The position numbers were made by a program, and so were the translations under genes. Positions 41,905 through 50,375 of a stretch of 64,000 nt of DNA are shown piece by piece. Under the pieces are notes generated by a model. That model was not told the origin of the DNA, did no database searches, and was given only the letters and a program-made list of their open reading frames with translations. Every line of letters begins with the position of its first letter. Positions within the stretch are counted from its first letter, which is position 1. This DNA is from UBA7359 sp963976795 (GTDB taxonomy: Bacteria; Pseudomonadota; Gammaproteobacteria; Eutrophobiales; Eutrophobiaceae): NCBI GenBank assembly GCA_963976795.1, contig CAXBLT010000002.1:248001-312000 (forward strand). The letters run 5' to 3'.

Positions 41905-43164
41905 ATGGCTAAAAATATGACGGACAGACAGATCAAATCGCTAATAAAGAGTGGCACGGCTGGACGATATGCCATTGGCAATGGTCTGTATTTCCGTATT
42001 AGTAAAGAAGGCTCCGGGTTTTGGGTAGTACGCTACGTCATCCATAGTAAACGACGTGAAATAACATTGGGACGCTATCCCGAACTGTCACTTGCAGATG
42101 CTAATTCTGAAACCATTCTGATTAGAAGCAATGTCAAAAAAAACATTGATCCACTAGCAGAGCGAAAACGAGCCGATAAAACTATCATTAAGACTGTCGA
42201 TGATCTGGCAGAAGACTGGCTTAAAGAATGTGAAAAACGACTCAAACATCCGAACATACCTCGCCGCGTCTATACAAAGGATTTAGCCCCGACGATAGGG
42301 CAGTTGGCAATCGAACACGTTAATCCACAAGATATTCGCGCTATCATCTCCAAGATTACCAACAGTGGTCGCCCAACGATCTCTAACGATGCTCTGATGT
42401 ACTGCAAACAACTTTTCAGACATGGCATAAAACTTAACTTACTTAGTAATAATCCAGCTGAAGCTTTCAATGTAAATGATGCCGGAGGGGTGGAAACAAG
42501 TCGAAGTCGCGCCCTCTCATTTGAAGAAGTACAAGAAGCCTTTAATTGTTTTAATAAATACAGTGACCAATTTACACGAGAGAACACACTTGCTGCTGCC
42601 TTGCTTGTAACACTAGGCGTACGTAAAGGCGAACTCATTGCCGCCCTCTGGAAAGAGTTCGACACAAAGAGCAAACTCTGGCACATACCCAATTCACGTA
42701 GTAAAACGGGTGTAGGTATCAGTGTTCCTCTATCCGATGAATCATTAGAATGGCTATTTGAATTATACATTCGCGCCAATGGCTCTGAGTTTGTCTTTCC
42801 CAATCGACGCACTAGTAAACGCGGACATATCAGTCCAGATACTCTCAACGCTGCAATACAAAAACTTTATCGAGAAAATAAACTATCAATCGACCATTTT
42901 ACTGTTCATGATCTCCGTCGTACCTGCAGAAGTATGTTAGCCAGTGAAGGTGTGCCAGGAAATGTGGCAGAGCGCTGTCTTAATCACAAACTCAAAGGCG
43001 TGGAAGGTATATATGATCGCCATGACTATATTGATGAACGCCGTGAAGCCTTACAACTTATCTCAACAAAGTTAGCTCCAATCATAAATAAAACAGCTAT
43101 TAAACTTGATTTGAAAGCCAACAACGCAACTTTTTTTCTTCCCAATTTATCGAAAGAAAACTAA
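41905..43164 (+). CDS. int: Tyrosine recombinase with DUF4102 N-terminus (P4-type integrase)
   Basis: 419 residues. The N-terminal DUF4102-like domain reads GRYAIGNGLYFRISKEG, YVIHSKRREITLGRYPELSL. A SAM-like core-binding domain follows, then the catalytic domain with the first Arg in LGVRKGELIAALWKEF, the Lys region SRSKTGVGISVPLS, HDLRRTCRSML (H-x-x-R), LNHK and the nucleophilic Tyr in GVEGIYDRHDY. All catalytic residues appear present, so the enzyme should be active. The gene points away from yicC and is preceded by the repeat cluster at 41773-41883. RBS: AAGGTTCTG is weak; start chosen by N-terminal match. Confidence 0.95.
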   Translation: MAKNMTDRQIKSLIKSGTAGRYAIGNGLYFRISKEGSGFWVVRYVIHSKRREITLGRYPELSLADANSETILIRSNVKKNIDPLAERKRADKTIIKTVDDLAEDWLKECEKRLKHPNIPRRVYTKDLAPTIGQLAIEHVNPQDIRAIISKITNSGRPTISNDALMYCKQLFRHGIKLNLLSNNPAEAFNVNDAGGVETSRSRALSFEEVQEAFNCFNKYSDQFTRENTLAAALLVTLGVRKGELIAALWKEFDTKSKLWHIPNSRSKTGVGISVPLSDESLEWLFELYIRANGSEFVFPNRRTSKRGHISPDTLNAAIQKLYRENKLSIDHFTVHDLRRTCRSMLASEGVPGNVAERCLNHKLKGVEGIYDRHDYIDERREALQLISTKLAPIINKTAIKLDLKANNATFFLPNLSKEN

Positions 43165-43173
43165 TCAGAAGGA

Positions 43174-44160
43174 ATGCAACCATCTACTCTTTATAACAAA
43201 ATATTAAACAAAATCATTCCCCCGAATCATTGGGGAAATATATGGCTAAAGGATTTATGTCATGCCGATACTACTTTTCTTGAACACCTAATAGAACAAC
43301 GAGATGATTTTATTCATTTCCTCTGCCTTGTATATCTTTATAAAAATGATAGTTCAAAGTACAAACGACTATCTAATAATGAGTTGGCTATATTGATTAG
43401 AACGCATCCGAAAAAACTAATCTTAAAAGACCTTATACGACCCTATCCTCCAGGCATCACAAATTTACTTAAAAAATTAAATGGTAAGCCATTTTCAAAG
43501 AACACCTATTTTGAATTAATCGAATTACTACACGACACTAAAGCTAGCACTCACCTGCAACATGCTTCCTCAATAAACTCGAATACGATTAAATGTCTCT
43601 TTCAACTTGATCACAGCTGGCGAGATTTGAAAATATTACATAATGTGAAGACAACTAAAGACACTAACATCATTCTTTTCATACATCGTGCCTGTTTGAA
43701 GCTAGGAGAGAAATATCCTGATTTCATTGATCATGTTTCACTGCATAAGATCAAAGATATTGACGGCCTGATAGATTACTTAATTCGCAGGATCAATAAA
43801 ATTACTTTCCCTGAACCTCCTTGGGTTGGCAACAAGCGAATACGACCAATTACGAATGGTGAACAATTGAATAGTGTCAGCAAAAAATTCAAGAATTGTA
43901 TCGCTGATTATATATGCGAAATTCTCATGGGCGCTTGCTACTTTTATGTCTCAAGCTATGGGCCATCAATTATCAAATTAAATCGAAACCCCATTTTCAT
44001 TTGGCATGTAGAAGAAATTCTTGGTGTCGAAAATGATGAGGTAACTAAACATGCATTGAGAACCATACATGCTGAATTTTCAGAACATGATATCGATAAA
44101 AAAACAAATATAGAATTTGATAACTTTTTACTAGATAGGTTAACAAGTAGTTGGGTATAG
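43174..44160 (+). CDS. PcfJ-like hypothetical protein of the element
   Basis: 328 residues, soluble, AT-rich codons. The C-terminal third has ITNGEQLNSVSKKFKNCIAD, then FYVSSYGPSIIKLNRN and WHVEEILGVENDEV. This spacing, with a Cys-containing turn and a terminal Asn-rich loop, follows the pattern of PcfJ-like proteins found on plasmids and phages, whose function is unknown. The N-terminal half shows no domain. It starts ten bases after the int stop with AAGGA directly before the ATG, so it is likely co-transcribed. The PcfJ link is tentative. Confidence 0.5.
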   Translation: MQPSTLYNKILNKIIPPNHWGNIWLKDLCHADTTFLEHLIEQRDDFIHFLCLVYLYKNDSSKYKRLSNNELAILIRTHPKKLILKDLIRPYPPGITNLLKKLNGKPFSKNTYFELIELLHDTKASTHLQHASSINSNTIKCLFQLDHSWRDLKILHNVKTTKDTNIILFIHRACLKLGEKYPDFIDHVSLHKIKDIDGLIDYLIRRINKITFPEPPWVGNKRIRPITNGEQLNSVSKKFKNCIADYICEILMGACYFYVSSYGPSIIKLNRNPIFIWHVEEILGVENDEVTKHALRTIHAEFSEHDIDKKTNIEFDNFLLDRLTSSWV

Positions 44161-44236
44161 ATAGAGCATCCCTGCTCAAATCTATATAATGAAAATGCGC
44201 ATCAAAAGCATTATAAATCCAGAGCGACAATAATCG

Positions 44237-45868
44237 TCATTTATTCTTTTTTGTCGAAGGACGAAAATAGTAAGCTCGTGGCTTGCAACTTTGAATTCCT
44301 GTTGATATTTGCTTGGTTTTTTTCCCGTCTTTATAACATATCAATCTGCCTGCAATTTTGTATTCGTAAAGTACTCTTTTAAGAATAGTTTTATCGCTAA
44401 TCAATCTTGTTAATGTTTTTGTAAATATAGCCCTAGCTTTTTCCCCATCGAAGGTCGTTTTTACACCATCTGCAGATTTAATATCATCACATGAAAATCC
44501 ATGATTTTTATCACGAATATCTATAAAATTACCTGATACGAGCAACTTCCTTAGTTTTTTACTGGCATATTCAAGCCGTTCTTCAAACATTTCTGGTCTC
44601 GCATTTACTGCATCCATATAACATTTTGATATCTCTTTAAATATTTGTTTTGTCTTAAAAGGAAGAACTTTATATTTCACTGCAGAACATCCTGCTGCAT
44701 AGGCTAAAGCGAATCGCTCTGCCATACGGATCTGATATCCAATATTTCGATTTACATTATTTTTCTCAATGAAATACTTAATGTCTCTATTTATTTTGTT
44801 TGTTACTTGTTTAGTATCTTGTGCCAAGTCTTCTGTTAGTTTTTCTAAAAAGGCTTTCTGCGCTGTTCCATAATATTTTTTAGTATTTTTGTCTAATAAT
44901 TTTGCAAGCCTATCCGGTGATTTTATATTATCTGGAAGCGACTCAAATATACCAAATCCATTATTAGCATCTGCTGGCACATCAACAAATCTGACCTCAC
45001 TACCAAGCATTCGCTTAATATCTCCACCTCGTGCATGTTCTGCTAAGCTCAGTTCACCAGTACTTAACACACAAACTGACCATGTTAATTCACTATATTG
45101 ATATTTTTTTGAACGTTTCTTACCTTTACCTAAAGAAATAGTATAAAAAATATTACCTGCTAATTGTGCTGCTTTTACAGGGTTTTCATCTAATGCAAAA
45201 AGCTCATCCATTGTTACCAATGAATCATTACTTCCTCCCATATGTTCTTCAATAGCTGCTTTTGTTACTGACCATGTACCTAAACAATCCCGTGACCCCT
45301 TAACTGAATTTGCTACATAGAGCGAAGTTGATTTACCAATTGAACTATCGCCATAATAATGGAAACCACCACTTTCTATCTCAGACCAGCGTAGTAAATA
45401 TCCTGAAAAAGCTGAGCTGATAGCTAACATAATACGTGAACTATAGCTTGCATACACAGCAACCTCATTCTTCCAATCGTGAAGACTTCCTTTCTGATCC
45501 ATTATTGTCAAAGATAAATTATGCTCGGGATCTAGGAATGGACCTATTTCACCTATAGGACCTATAATTGATTCATCCTGCAACATATATGATGTTTTTA
45601 CAAAACCAGGTCTTCTAACTATTATTGCTCTTACAGGTGTATCTCCCATCACTATATCGTGGATTTTATGCCAGCCATCTTTCGTTACTGGAGGTGGAAA
45701 CCCATGGTCAATTAGAACTGTTTGAACATGTTTCATTGACAACGCATCAGCTGCATTTATACGTACTATTTTATTTTTACCATCCATATCTTGAATTTTT
45801 ATTATTAAATAGACACCTTTCTGCTCATTATAAAAACGTGCTTTTGCTAGTAGTTTTACTTTAATCAC
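44237..45868 (-). CDS. DUF927 helicase/primase-associated ATPase
   Basis: 543 residues. Central AAA-like domain of DUF927: Walker A HYYGDSSIGKSTSLY, Walker B-like SLVTMDELFALD, and sensor region GDIKRMLGSEVRFVDVPAD. The preceding part (VRRPGFVKTSYML...) fits the DUF927 N-terminal fold. DUF927 proteins occur in phages, satellites and integrative elements, usually with a primase, and are thought to be replicative helicases. Here no separate TOPRIM primase is seen. It is the downstream gene of a leftward run alpA, rep, DUF927. GTG start at 45868 with AGAGGTG upstream at four-base spacing. Confidence 0.83.
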   Translation of the reverse strand: MIKVKLLAKARFYNEQKGVYLIIKIQDMDGKNKIVRINAADALSMKHVQTVLIDHGFPPPVTKDGWHKIHDIVMGDTPVRAIIVRRPGFVKTSYMLQDESIIGPIGEIGPFLDPEHNLSLTIMDQKGSLHDWKNEVAVYASYSSRIMLAISSAFSGYLLRWSEIESGGFHYYGDSSIGKSTSLYVANSVKGSRDCLGTWSVTKAAIEEHMGGSNDSLVTMDELFALDENPVKAAQLAGNIFYTISLGKGKKRSKKYQYSELTWSVCVLSTGELSLAEHARGGDIKRMLGSEVRFVDVPADANNGFGIFESLPDNIKSPDRLAKLLDKNTKKYYGTAQKAFLEKLTEDLAQDTKQVTNKINRDIKYFIEKNNVNRNIGYQIRMAERFALAYAAGCSAVKYKVLPFKTKQIFKEISKCYMDAVNARPEMFEERLEYASKKLRKLLVSGNFIDIRDKNHGFSCDDIKSADGVKTTFDGEKARAIFTKTLTRLISDKTILKRVLYEYKIAGRLICYKDGKKTKQISTGIQSCKPRAYYFRPSTKKNK

Positions 45869-45905
45869 ATATCACCTCTTTCTAGATTTCATTACAAACA
45901 TTAAG

Positions 45906-45937
45906 ATCACCAAATCACCAAATCACCAAATCACCAA
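45906..45937. repeat. Four perfect 8-bp tandem repeats (candidate iterons)
   Basis: ATCACCAA is repeated four times without interruption (45906-45937) between the DUF927 start and the rep-like stop. Short direct repeats beside a Rep gene suggest an origin or Rep-binding site. The HUH protein is encoded only 120 bp away. Confidence 0.7.
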
Positions 45938-46059
45938 ACTTTTTCGAACTTATAAATGAGATACTAATAATGAGTAGTGTTGCTCATACATTTACAGGGA
46001 TTGCTTGTTCCATAGGTACTACAGCCTTACTAAGGGGCTCCATCTATACTTCTTATGTT

Positions 46060-46908
46060 TCACTCGCTGACAGCAGTCTTTAGCAACTTAGAACCACGTC
46101 GTCGGACACCATATAAAAACAATAATCCTGAATAACCCATTCGATCTAGGACTAGGAGTGATAACTGCAATTGCTTACTTTTAAGGGCTACCTTCCTGGT
46201 TTGTCGTTTACCTTGTTTATTTGTGTAAGCTTCAACACGAGACCAATACGACTTACACAAGTAACTCAATTGTTTTTCTTTATTTTTTATAATTCGCACA
46301 TGGACAGGTCTATTTGCTTTTGAGGTACGACCTTTAACTTGAATGTTCTTTTTGAAGTTCCTTCGTAAAGCAATAACAGGTATTGGATCACCCAGAACAA
46401 GTAAGTGAAAGTGAGGTAACCATCTATTTATTTCGGGATGGTAATCAATTTCTAGACAACCAATGACAGGTTGTTTAAACCCTGATCTCTTTAGTTGTTG
46501 TCTCAACCTATCTTTTAGTGTCTTTGGATCGTATTTATACAGTTCTTTACTAGTCAAACATTCATCGTAGTAAATAATAGTCAACGAATATGCCTCATCA
46601 TACTGCTCATAAAGATGGCAAACTTCTGCATAGAACCACCTGCGATAGCACCTAAAACAGCGTGGGCAGGCTGCACTACAACAAGGTTCGTAATTACATG
46701 CATACAGTTTATCTGAGAGCTGTATGCAATCATCTCTACTAGACTTCGATAAAACTTTCTGACGTAACGATGAGCGGTTGTTAACCTCATTAACTGTTTC
46801 AAATTTTAGTGATATTTTCGTTAAGTCATTTTTATTAATTCTGTCTTCATCTCTCATAGAAAAAGGCGTGAACATAATATTATGCTTGATAATTTTAATA
46901 CGAGGCAC
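46060..46908 (-). CDS. HUH-type replication initiator-like protein
   Basis: 282 residues. A Cys cluster CCSAACPRCFRCYRRW could form a zinc knuckle. The core shows IGCLEIDYHPEINRWLPHFH, with PHFHLLVLG giving the His-hydrophobic-His metal site of HUH nucleases, and LSYLCKSYWSR, with paired tyrosines at the right distance to be the nucleophile. The C-terminus is basic. HUH Rep proteins nick one strand to start rolling-circle replication. Translation apparently begins at GTG 46908, overlapping the alpA stop; the ribosome-binding site is weak and an ATG at residue 12 is possible. Call by motif, not full homology. Confidence 0.6.
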   Translation of the reverse strand: MPRIKIIKHNIMFTPFSMRDEDRINKNDLTKISLKFETVNEVNNRSSLRQKVLSKSSRDDCIQLSDKLYACNYEPCCSAACPRCFRCYRRWFYAEVCHLYEQYDEAYSLTIIYYDECLTSKELYKYDPKTLKDRLRQQLKRSGFKQPVIGCLEIDYHPEINRWLPHFHLLVLGDPIPVIALRRNFKKNIQVKGRTSKANRPVHVRIIKNKEKQLSYLCKSYWSRVEAYTNKQGKRQTRKVALKSKQLQLSLLVLDRMGYSGLLFLYGVRRRGSKLLKTAVSE

Positions 46909-47080
46909 GTTTAAGGCTCATAAGGTAATCATTAAGTTCATGTTCATAATAACCAATGCGTCCATGCCCTAACTCTACCGGCGTTATGAACGTCCCTTCC
47001 TTTCTTCTTCTATAGATTGTTGTGCGATGCAACCCTGTTTTGGCCTCTACCTCTCTAGTACACAATATCTTTACGGTCAT
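46895..47080 (-). CDS. AlpA-family excisionase/regulator
   Basis: 61 residues from ATG 47080, which has GAGG six bases upstream; an ATG at 47092 adds four residues. MerR/excisionase-type helix-turn-helix: REVEAKTGLHRTTIYRRRKE, then GTFITPVELGHGRIGYYEHE and LNDYLMSLKRA. AlpA proteins switch on excision genes of P4-like elements. It overlaps the rep-like gene by 14 bases, so both are coupled. The 14-bp inverted repeat at 47157-47235 is just upstream. Confidence 0.85.
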   Translation of the reverse strand: MTVKILCTREVEAKTGLHRTTIYRRRKEGTFITPVELGHGRIGYYEHELNDYLMSLKRASY

Positions 47081-47156
47081 AATTCGCCTCATTTTTATTT
47101 AAGATAATATTCAAAGTTGAATAATATTTTTAACTATAGGTTACTAATAAAAATTA

Positions 47157-47235
47157 TTAGAGGGCATAAAACACTCGGAACAATATTTTTGGAGGTAATA
47201 TAATAATTATAAATAATATAATTTATGCCCTCTAA
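47157..47235. repeat. 14-bp perfect inverted repeat in the divergent control region
   Basis: TTAGAGGGCATAAA (47157-47170) and its exact complement TTTATGCCCTCTAA (47222-47235) flank a 51-bp AT-rich spacer. The element lies between leftward alpA-rep-DUF927 and rightward 47304-49265. An operator for AlpA, a cruciform/origin or a partial mobile end are possible. Confidence 0.7.
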
Positions 47236-47303
47236 TTCTCCTTATGGATATACTATTGTTAAAACACAATGATTAATGGGGTAACAAATATGCGGGCTTA
47301 TAT

Positions 47304-48065
47304 ATGTCTGAATCAAGAATAAACATAGATTCTATTAAAAGATTTTCTTACCTACCTGATACAGAACATGTCTTAAAAAGTAATTTTCAGAATTTCTGCA
47401 CGACTTGGTCACCGAGGATCTTTGAAATGCTTACTGATGATCGAAAGAAATTATATCCAATAACGAAAATTGATACGTTAGTTAAGCAAATACTCCATGA
47501 CTATTATGTGGAAAAGATAGATGGTGAGAAAATATATACGTCAGATACGATAAATAAAAAAATAAAAGAATTAACAAAATTAGAAAAATGCTTAGTCATC
47601 ATAATTCCCATGCTGGAAGAAGAAGGGGAACAACTGTTGCGTAGTATACGTATGAATGACGTTTTAAGTAACAGTAACAATTTTATAATTCATCGCAGAA
47701 CTAATGCACCTACTACAATCAAGCAGAGTTTTTCACTCACATTGAAATCAATCAGATATGAAATAAAAAAATGGAAGTCACGTAAATTAAATCGGGGTAG
47801 ACCAATGCATAGTGCAGCATCAGATGTTCTGATTGGAAACTTACTCAAATTACTTTTTAAGATCGAAGGTAAAAAGCCAAAAATACCTAAGTCTTCCACT
47901 GTGGACAAGCGCAATAATATTGCATATGAAAATATAGAACTTGACACTATTAAGCGTTTTTATTTTCTTAGAGATGCCTTCAAGTTATCTAATCGAGATG
48001 CAAATAGCAATGAAGCAAAAATAAAAATAATTTTAACTATAAGAAAAAATATTAATTGGAATTAA
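47304..48065 (+). CDS. Hypothetical protein of the element's rightward operon
   Basis: 253 residues, Lys/Asn/Ile-rich with no recognisable domain. Mainly helical, with a basic stretch KKWKSRKLNRGRPMHSA in the middle that could touch nucleic acid. ATG 47304 follows the divergent region; the ribosome-binding site is poor, so the first residues are uncertain. First of three rightward genes (with RNase H and DUF5131), with only six bases before the RNase H start. I do not recognise it. Confidence 0.6.
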   Translation: MSESRINIDSIKRFSYLPDTEHVLKSNFQNFCTTWSPRIFEMLTDDRKKLYPITKIDTLVKQILHDYYVEKIDGEKIYTSDTINKKIKELTKLEKCLVIIIPMLEEEGEQLLRSIRMNDVLSNSNNFIIHRRTNAPTTIKQSFSLTLKSIRYEIKKWKSRKLNRGRPMHSAASDVLIGNLLKLLFKIEGKKPKIPKSSTVDKRNNIAYENIELDTIKRFYFLRDAFKLSNRDANSNEAKIKIILTIRKNINWN

Positions 48066-48071
48066 AAACAG

Positions 48072-48494
48072 ATGAAAAAATTCAATGAAGTTTGTCTGCA
48101 CACGGATGGCGGTTCTCGAGGTAACCCAGGCCCAAGTTCTATCGGAATATTTATTACGGACAAATCAGGAGGTGAACTATATTCTTGTGCAAAACGTATT
48201 GGCTATGGCACCAACAACCGCGCTGAGTATAAGGCCATAATAAAGGGACTGAAACTTTGCAAGAGATTCACTCGACATAACGTTTCATCTTTCAGTGACA
48301 GTAAACTGGTCATAAATCAGTTGAATGGAATTTATAAAGTTAAAAACCCTAAGATGAAAAAATACTATCTTGAAGTTAAGGCTTTGGAGACTGAGTTTAA
48401 CCTCGTCACATACACCCATGTTCGACGAACAGACTCGTTTATTGTCAAAGCAGATATGCTGGTCAATTTTGCATTGGATGAGCTGCATTACTAA
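48072..48494 (+). CDS. RNase HI-like ribonuclease
   Basis: 140 residues of the bacterial RNase H-like (RnhA/YpdQ-type) fold: CLHTDGGSRGNPGPSSIGIF (first Asp), GTNNRAEYKAIIKGL (Glu), SFSDSKLVINQLNG (Asp) and FIVKADMLVNFALDE (last Asp). All four catalytic acidic residues are present. RNase H cuts the RNA of RNA:DNA hybrids, which form during primed replication or rolling-circle initiation. The gene is six bases after the preceding frame. Element-encoded RNase H may process replication primers, or serve a defence role. Confidence 0.85.
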   Translation: MKKFNEVCLHTDGGSRGNPGPSSIGIFITDKSGGELYSCAKRIGYGTNNRAEYKAIIKGLKLCKRFTRHNVSSFSDSKLVINQLNGIYKVKNPKMKKYYLEVKALETEFNLVTYTHVRRTDSFIVKADMLVNFALDELHY

Positions 48495-48542
48495 TTACTT
48501 GATTATTTATACGTTATTAAATTCAAAACAGGAGACTATATA

Positions 48543-49265
48543 TTGCCAGGCAATACAACAATAGAGTGGACAGAAAAAACATGGAACCCAACCACTGGGT
48601 GCACAAAGATAAGTAAAGGTTGCAAAAATTGTTACGCCCATAAAATGGCAAAACGATTGAAAGCAATGAACAATATTCGTTATACAAACGAATTCAAACT
48701 AACCTTACACGAAGACTTAATTGATGCCCCTAAGAAATGGAGATCTCCCAGCATTATTTTCGTTAATTCAATGAGTGACTTATTCCACGAAGAAGTACCA
48801 TTAAAGTTCATACGTCGTGTATTTGAAACAATGAATGAATGTCCCCAACATACATTTCAAATATTGACAAAAAGGAGCGAACGGTTAAAGCAAGTTGCAC
48901 ATAAACTACCTTGGTCGAACAACATTTGGATGGGAGTTAGTGTCGAAAATAAAAAAGTAATGCATAGAATCGATGATCTTGTAACAACACCCGCACGCAT
49001 CAAGTTTTTATCGCTGGAACCTTTATTAGGCACACTCAAAGATCTTAACTTGCATGATATTGATTGGGTGATTGTCGGTGGTGAATCGGGTCCAAAAGCA
49101 AGGCCGATGAAAAAGAAATGGGTTAAATCGATTTTAAAACAATGTAGAGAAAATGATGTTGATTTTTTCTTTAAACAATGGGGCGGTGTCAACAAACGTG
49201 CTACTGGACGCACGTTAAATGGACGAATCTATGACGAGATGCCACAACGACAGATTCAACCATAG
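48543..49265 (+). CDS. DUF5131 (phage Gp37/Gp68-like) radical-SAM-type protein
   Basis: 240 residues matching DUF5131: IEWTEKTWNPTTGCTKISKG, with GCTKISKGCKNCYAHKM supplying the CxxxxxxCxxC cysteines of a possible iron-sulfur/radical SAM site, then FVNSMSDLFHEEVP, FQILTKRSERL, WMGVSVEN, FLSLEPLLGTL, VIVGGESGPKARPM and FFKQWGG. The family occurs in phages and mobile elements with unknown function, often near three-Cys-motif partner (TcmP) proteins; no TcmP is present here. Starts at TTG 48543 with GGAGA seven bases upstream. Confidence 0.88.
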   Translation: MPGNTTIEWTEKTWNPTTGCTKISKGCKNCYAHKMAKRLKAMNNIRYTNEFKLTLHEDLIDAPKKWRSPSIIFVNSMSDLFHEEVPLKFIRRVFETMNECPQHTFQILTKRSERLKQVAHKLPWSNNIWMGVSVENKKVMHRIDDLVTTPARIKFLSLEPLLGTLKDLNLHDIDWVIVGGESGPKARPMKKKWVKSILKQCRENDVDFFFKQWGGVNKRATGRTLNGRIYDEMPQRQIQP

Positions 49266-49837
49266 TCTTTTACAACTTATTTACGGCATTGGTTAAGCGG
49301 TATATGAAGCTATTTTCTAGATAGACTTCGTTAAGACTTATTAACGCATCTTATTTTAAGGGGGCGATGCTATTTCTAAGTACCGGCTAAATTCGTAGCC
49401 AGTTGCATCTAGCGTAACGCACTAGAATCCGCCAACGGATGCGATACTAGAATCGTATCTTGAAACAAAGTGGACACTCAGAGTACTTGTGTTAATAGGC
49501 TGAAAATGTTTTAAGCTGATAGTTAACGTCTCAATTTCATGTTTTCGTGATTCCTAATCCGTCAATTTTTTACTCAGGTCGTTTTGAAAGCATTACTTTC
49601 GTTAATCTGCGTAAACAATAACAAACAAACTAATACAGTTTCTTACGGTACATGCTCTGTGCCATAACCCTGTTGAATTGGGGCATCCAGTCTTAAATCT
49701 GGCACAGATTTAATCATTCAGTTAAGAACTGTTCATCTGTTTTGCGTGCTATTTTATTAAGATAATCTCCTTTGTATTAAGTGCTGGTTTATATATTAAT
49801 CATATCTTCTTTTAGTAGTTACTATAAATAGATTTTA
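49266..49837. other. 572-bp gene-free stretch right of the element, with local hairpins
   Basis: No convincing frame. At 49405-49459 are nested structures: GCATC/GATGC (49405-49409 with 49438-49442), ATCC/GGAT, the direct repeat ACTAGAATC (49421-49429, 49446-49454) and GATAC/GTATC. A 9-bp inverted repeat TCTGTGCCA (49656-49664)/TGGCACAGA (49700-49708) follows. It may hold the right attachment site or a small RNA. Confidence 0.4.
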
Positions 49838-49862
49838 TGCTGCTATCGACCCAAAGCGGACT
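49838..49862. repeat. GTCCGCT-type palindromic repeat, copy 1
   Basis: TGCTGCTATCGACCCAAAGC (49839-49858) continues GGAC; it is the complement of the TGTCCGCTTTGGGTCGATAGCA type palindrome common in gammaproteobacteria. It lies just before the small membrane protein gene at 49880. Confidence 0.6.
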
Positions 49863-49879
49863 AAACAAATAAGAATTAA

Positions 49880-50206
49880 ATGAGTATAAAAGGATATTTT
49901 ACTGGTGGATTAATCACGCTAAAAGCATGGGTGATTATTGCTCATTTATTATCGTGGAATTTATTCTTTGGTATTGCTCTTTACATAGGCGGGTTAGATG
50001 CGCCGTTTGAAAATGCAACCTCAAGATACTTAGTAGCCTTTATTACGCTTTTTACATCCGCATTCTTTTTTTCAGTTGTATTTAGTACAAATGTTAAAAA
50101 TTTGGTGATTAATAAAAATAATATTAAAGATTATAAAGACTTTGATTTTATTTTATCTGGCGCTATTCTCGCAGTATTGGGCTTGGCATTTTGCTTCTTT
50201 AAATAG
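49880..50206 (+). CDS. Three-helix membrane protein
   Basis: 108 residues with three hydrophobic segments: about 11-33 (ITLKAWVIIAHLLSWNLFFG), 49-70 (RYLVAFITLFTSAFFFSVVF) and 88-106 (FDFILSGAILAVLGLAFCFF). No family recognised. The ATG has AAGAATT upstream, weak. It is flanked at 17 and 12 bp by inverted copies of the GTCCGCT-type palindrome, so it may travel with them. Function unknown. Confidence 0.55.
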   Translation: MSIKGYFTGGLITLKAWVIIAHLLSWNLFFGIALYIGGLDAPFENATSRYLVAFITLFTSAFFFSVVFSTNVKNLVINKNNIKDYKDFDFILSGAILAVLGLAFCFFK

Positions 50207-50216
50207 AGTGTATCTA

Positions 50217-50242
50217 TGTCCGCTTCTGGCCGTGAGCAGACC
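50217..50242. repeat. GTCCGCT-type palindromic repeat, copy 2
   Basis: GTCCGCT-TCTGGCCGTG-AGCAGAC (50219-50241) forms a stem with one mismatch. It is in inverted orientation to copy 1 and lies just after the small membrane protein gene. Confidence 0.6.
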
Positions 50243-50375
50243 TTAGCGTTATGGTCTTGAACTGAAATCTTTCACTACTAACTAAAACAGTGAAAAGTGC
50301 AATGGCAATTTGATTGAAATGGGAAAGCATTTCTTGCGATATTTAAGATTAACTCGTCAATACCATATAAAGAGT

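Larger units (their letters stand above)
41710..49265. mobile_element. Integrative element next to the 3' end of yicC
   Basis: From the integrase (41905) to the DUF5131 gene (49265) the sequence is visibly more AT-rich than its flanks and carries genes typical of a small integrative replicon: integrase, DUF927 helicase-like, HUH Rep-like, AlpA regulator, plus accessory genes. yicC is intact on its left. I could not find a matching attachment repeat on the right, so the right boundary is a minimum; the small membrane gene at 49880 or gdhA at 50376 may lie just outside. No capsid, portal or transfer genes are visible. Confidence 0.7.

Noticed and set aside
49266..49837. Possible integron attC site in the gene-free stretch
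   Set aside because: Short stems are present, but no RYYYAAC/GTTRRRY core pair or integrase of that type was found.
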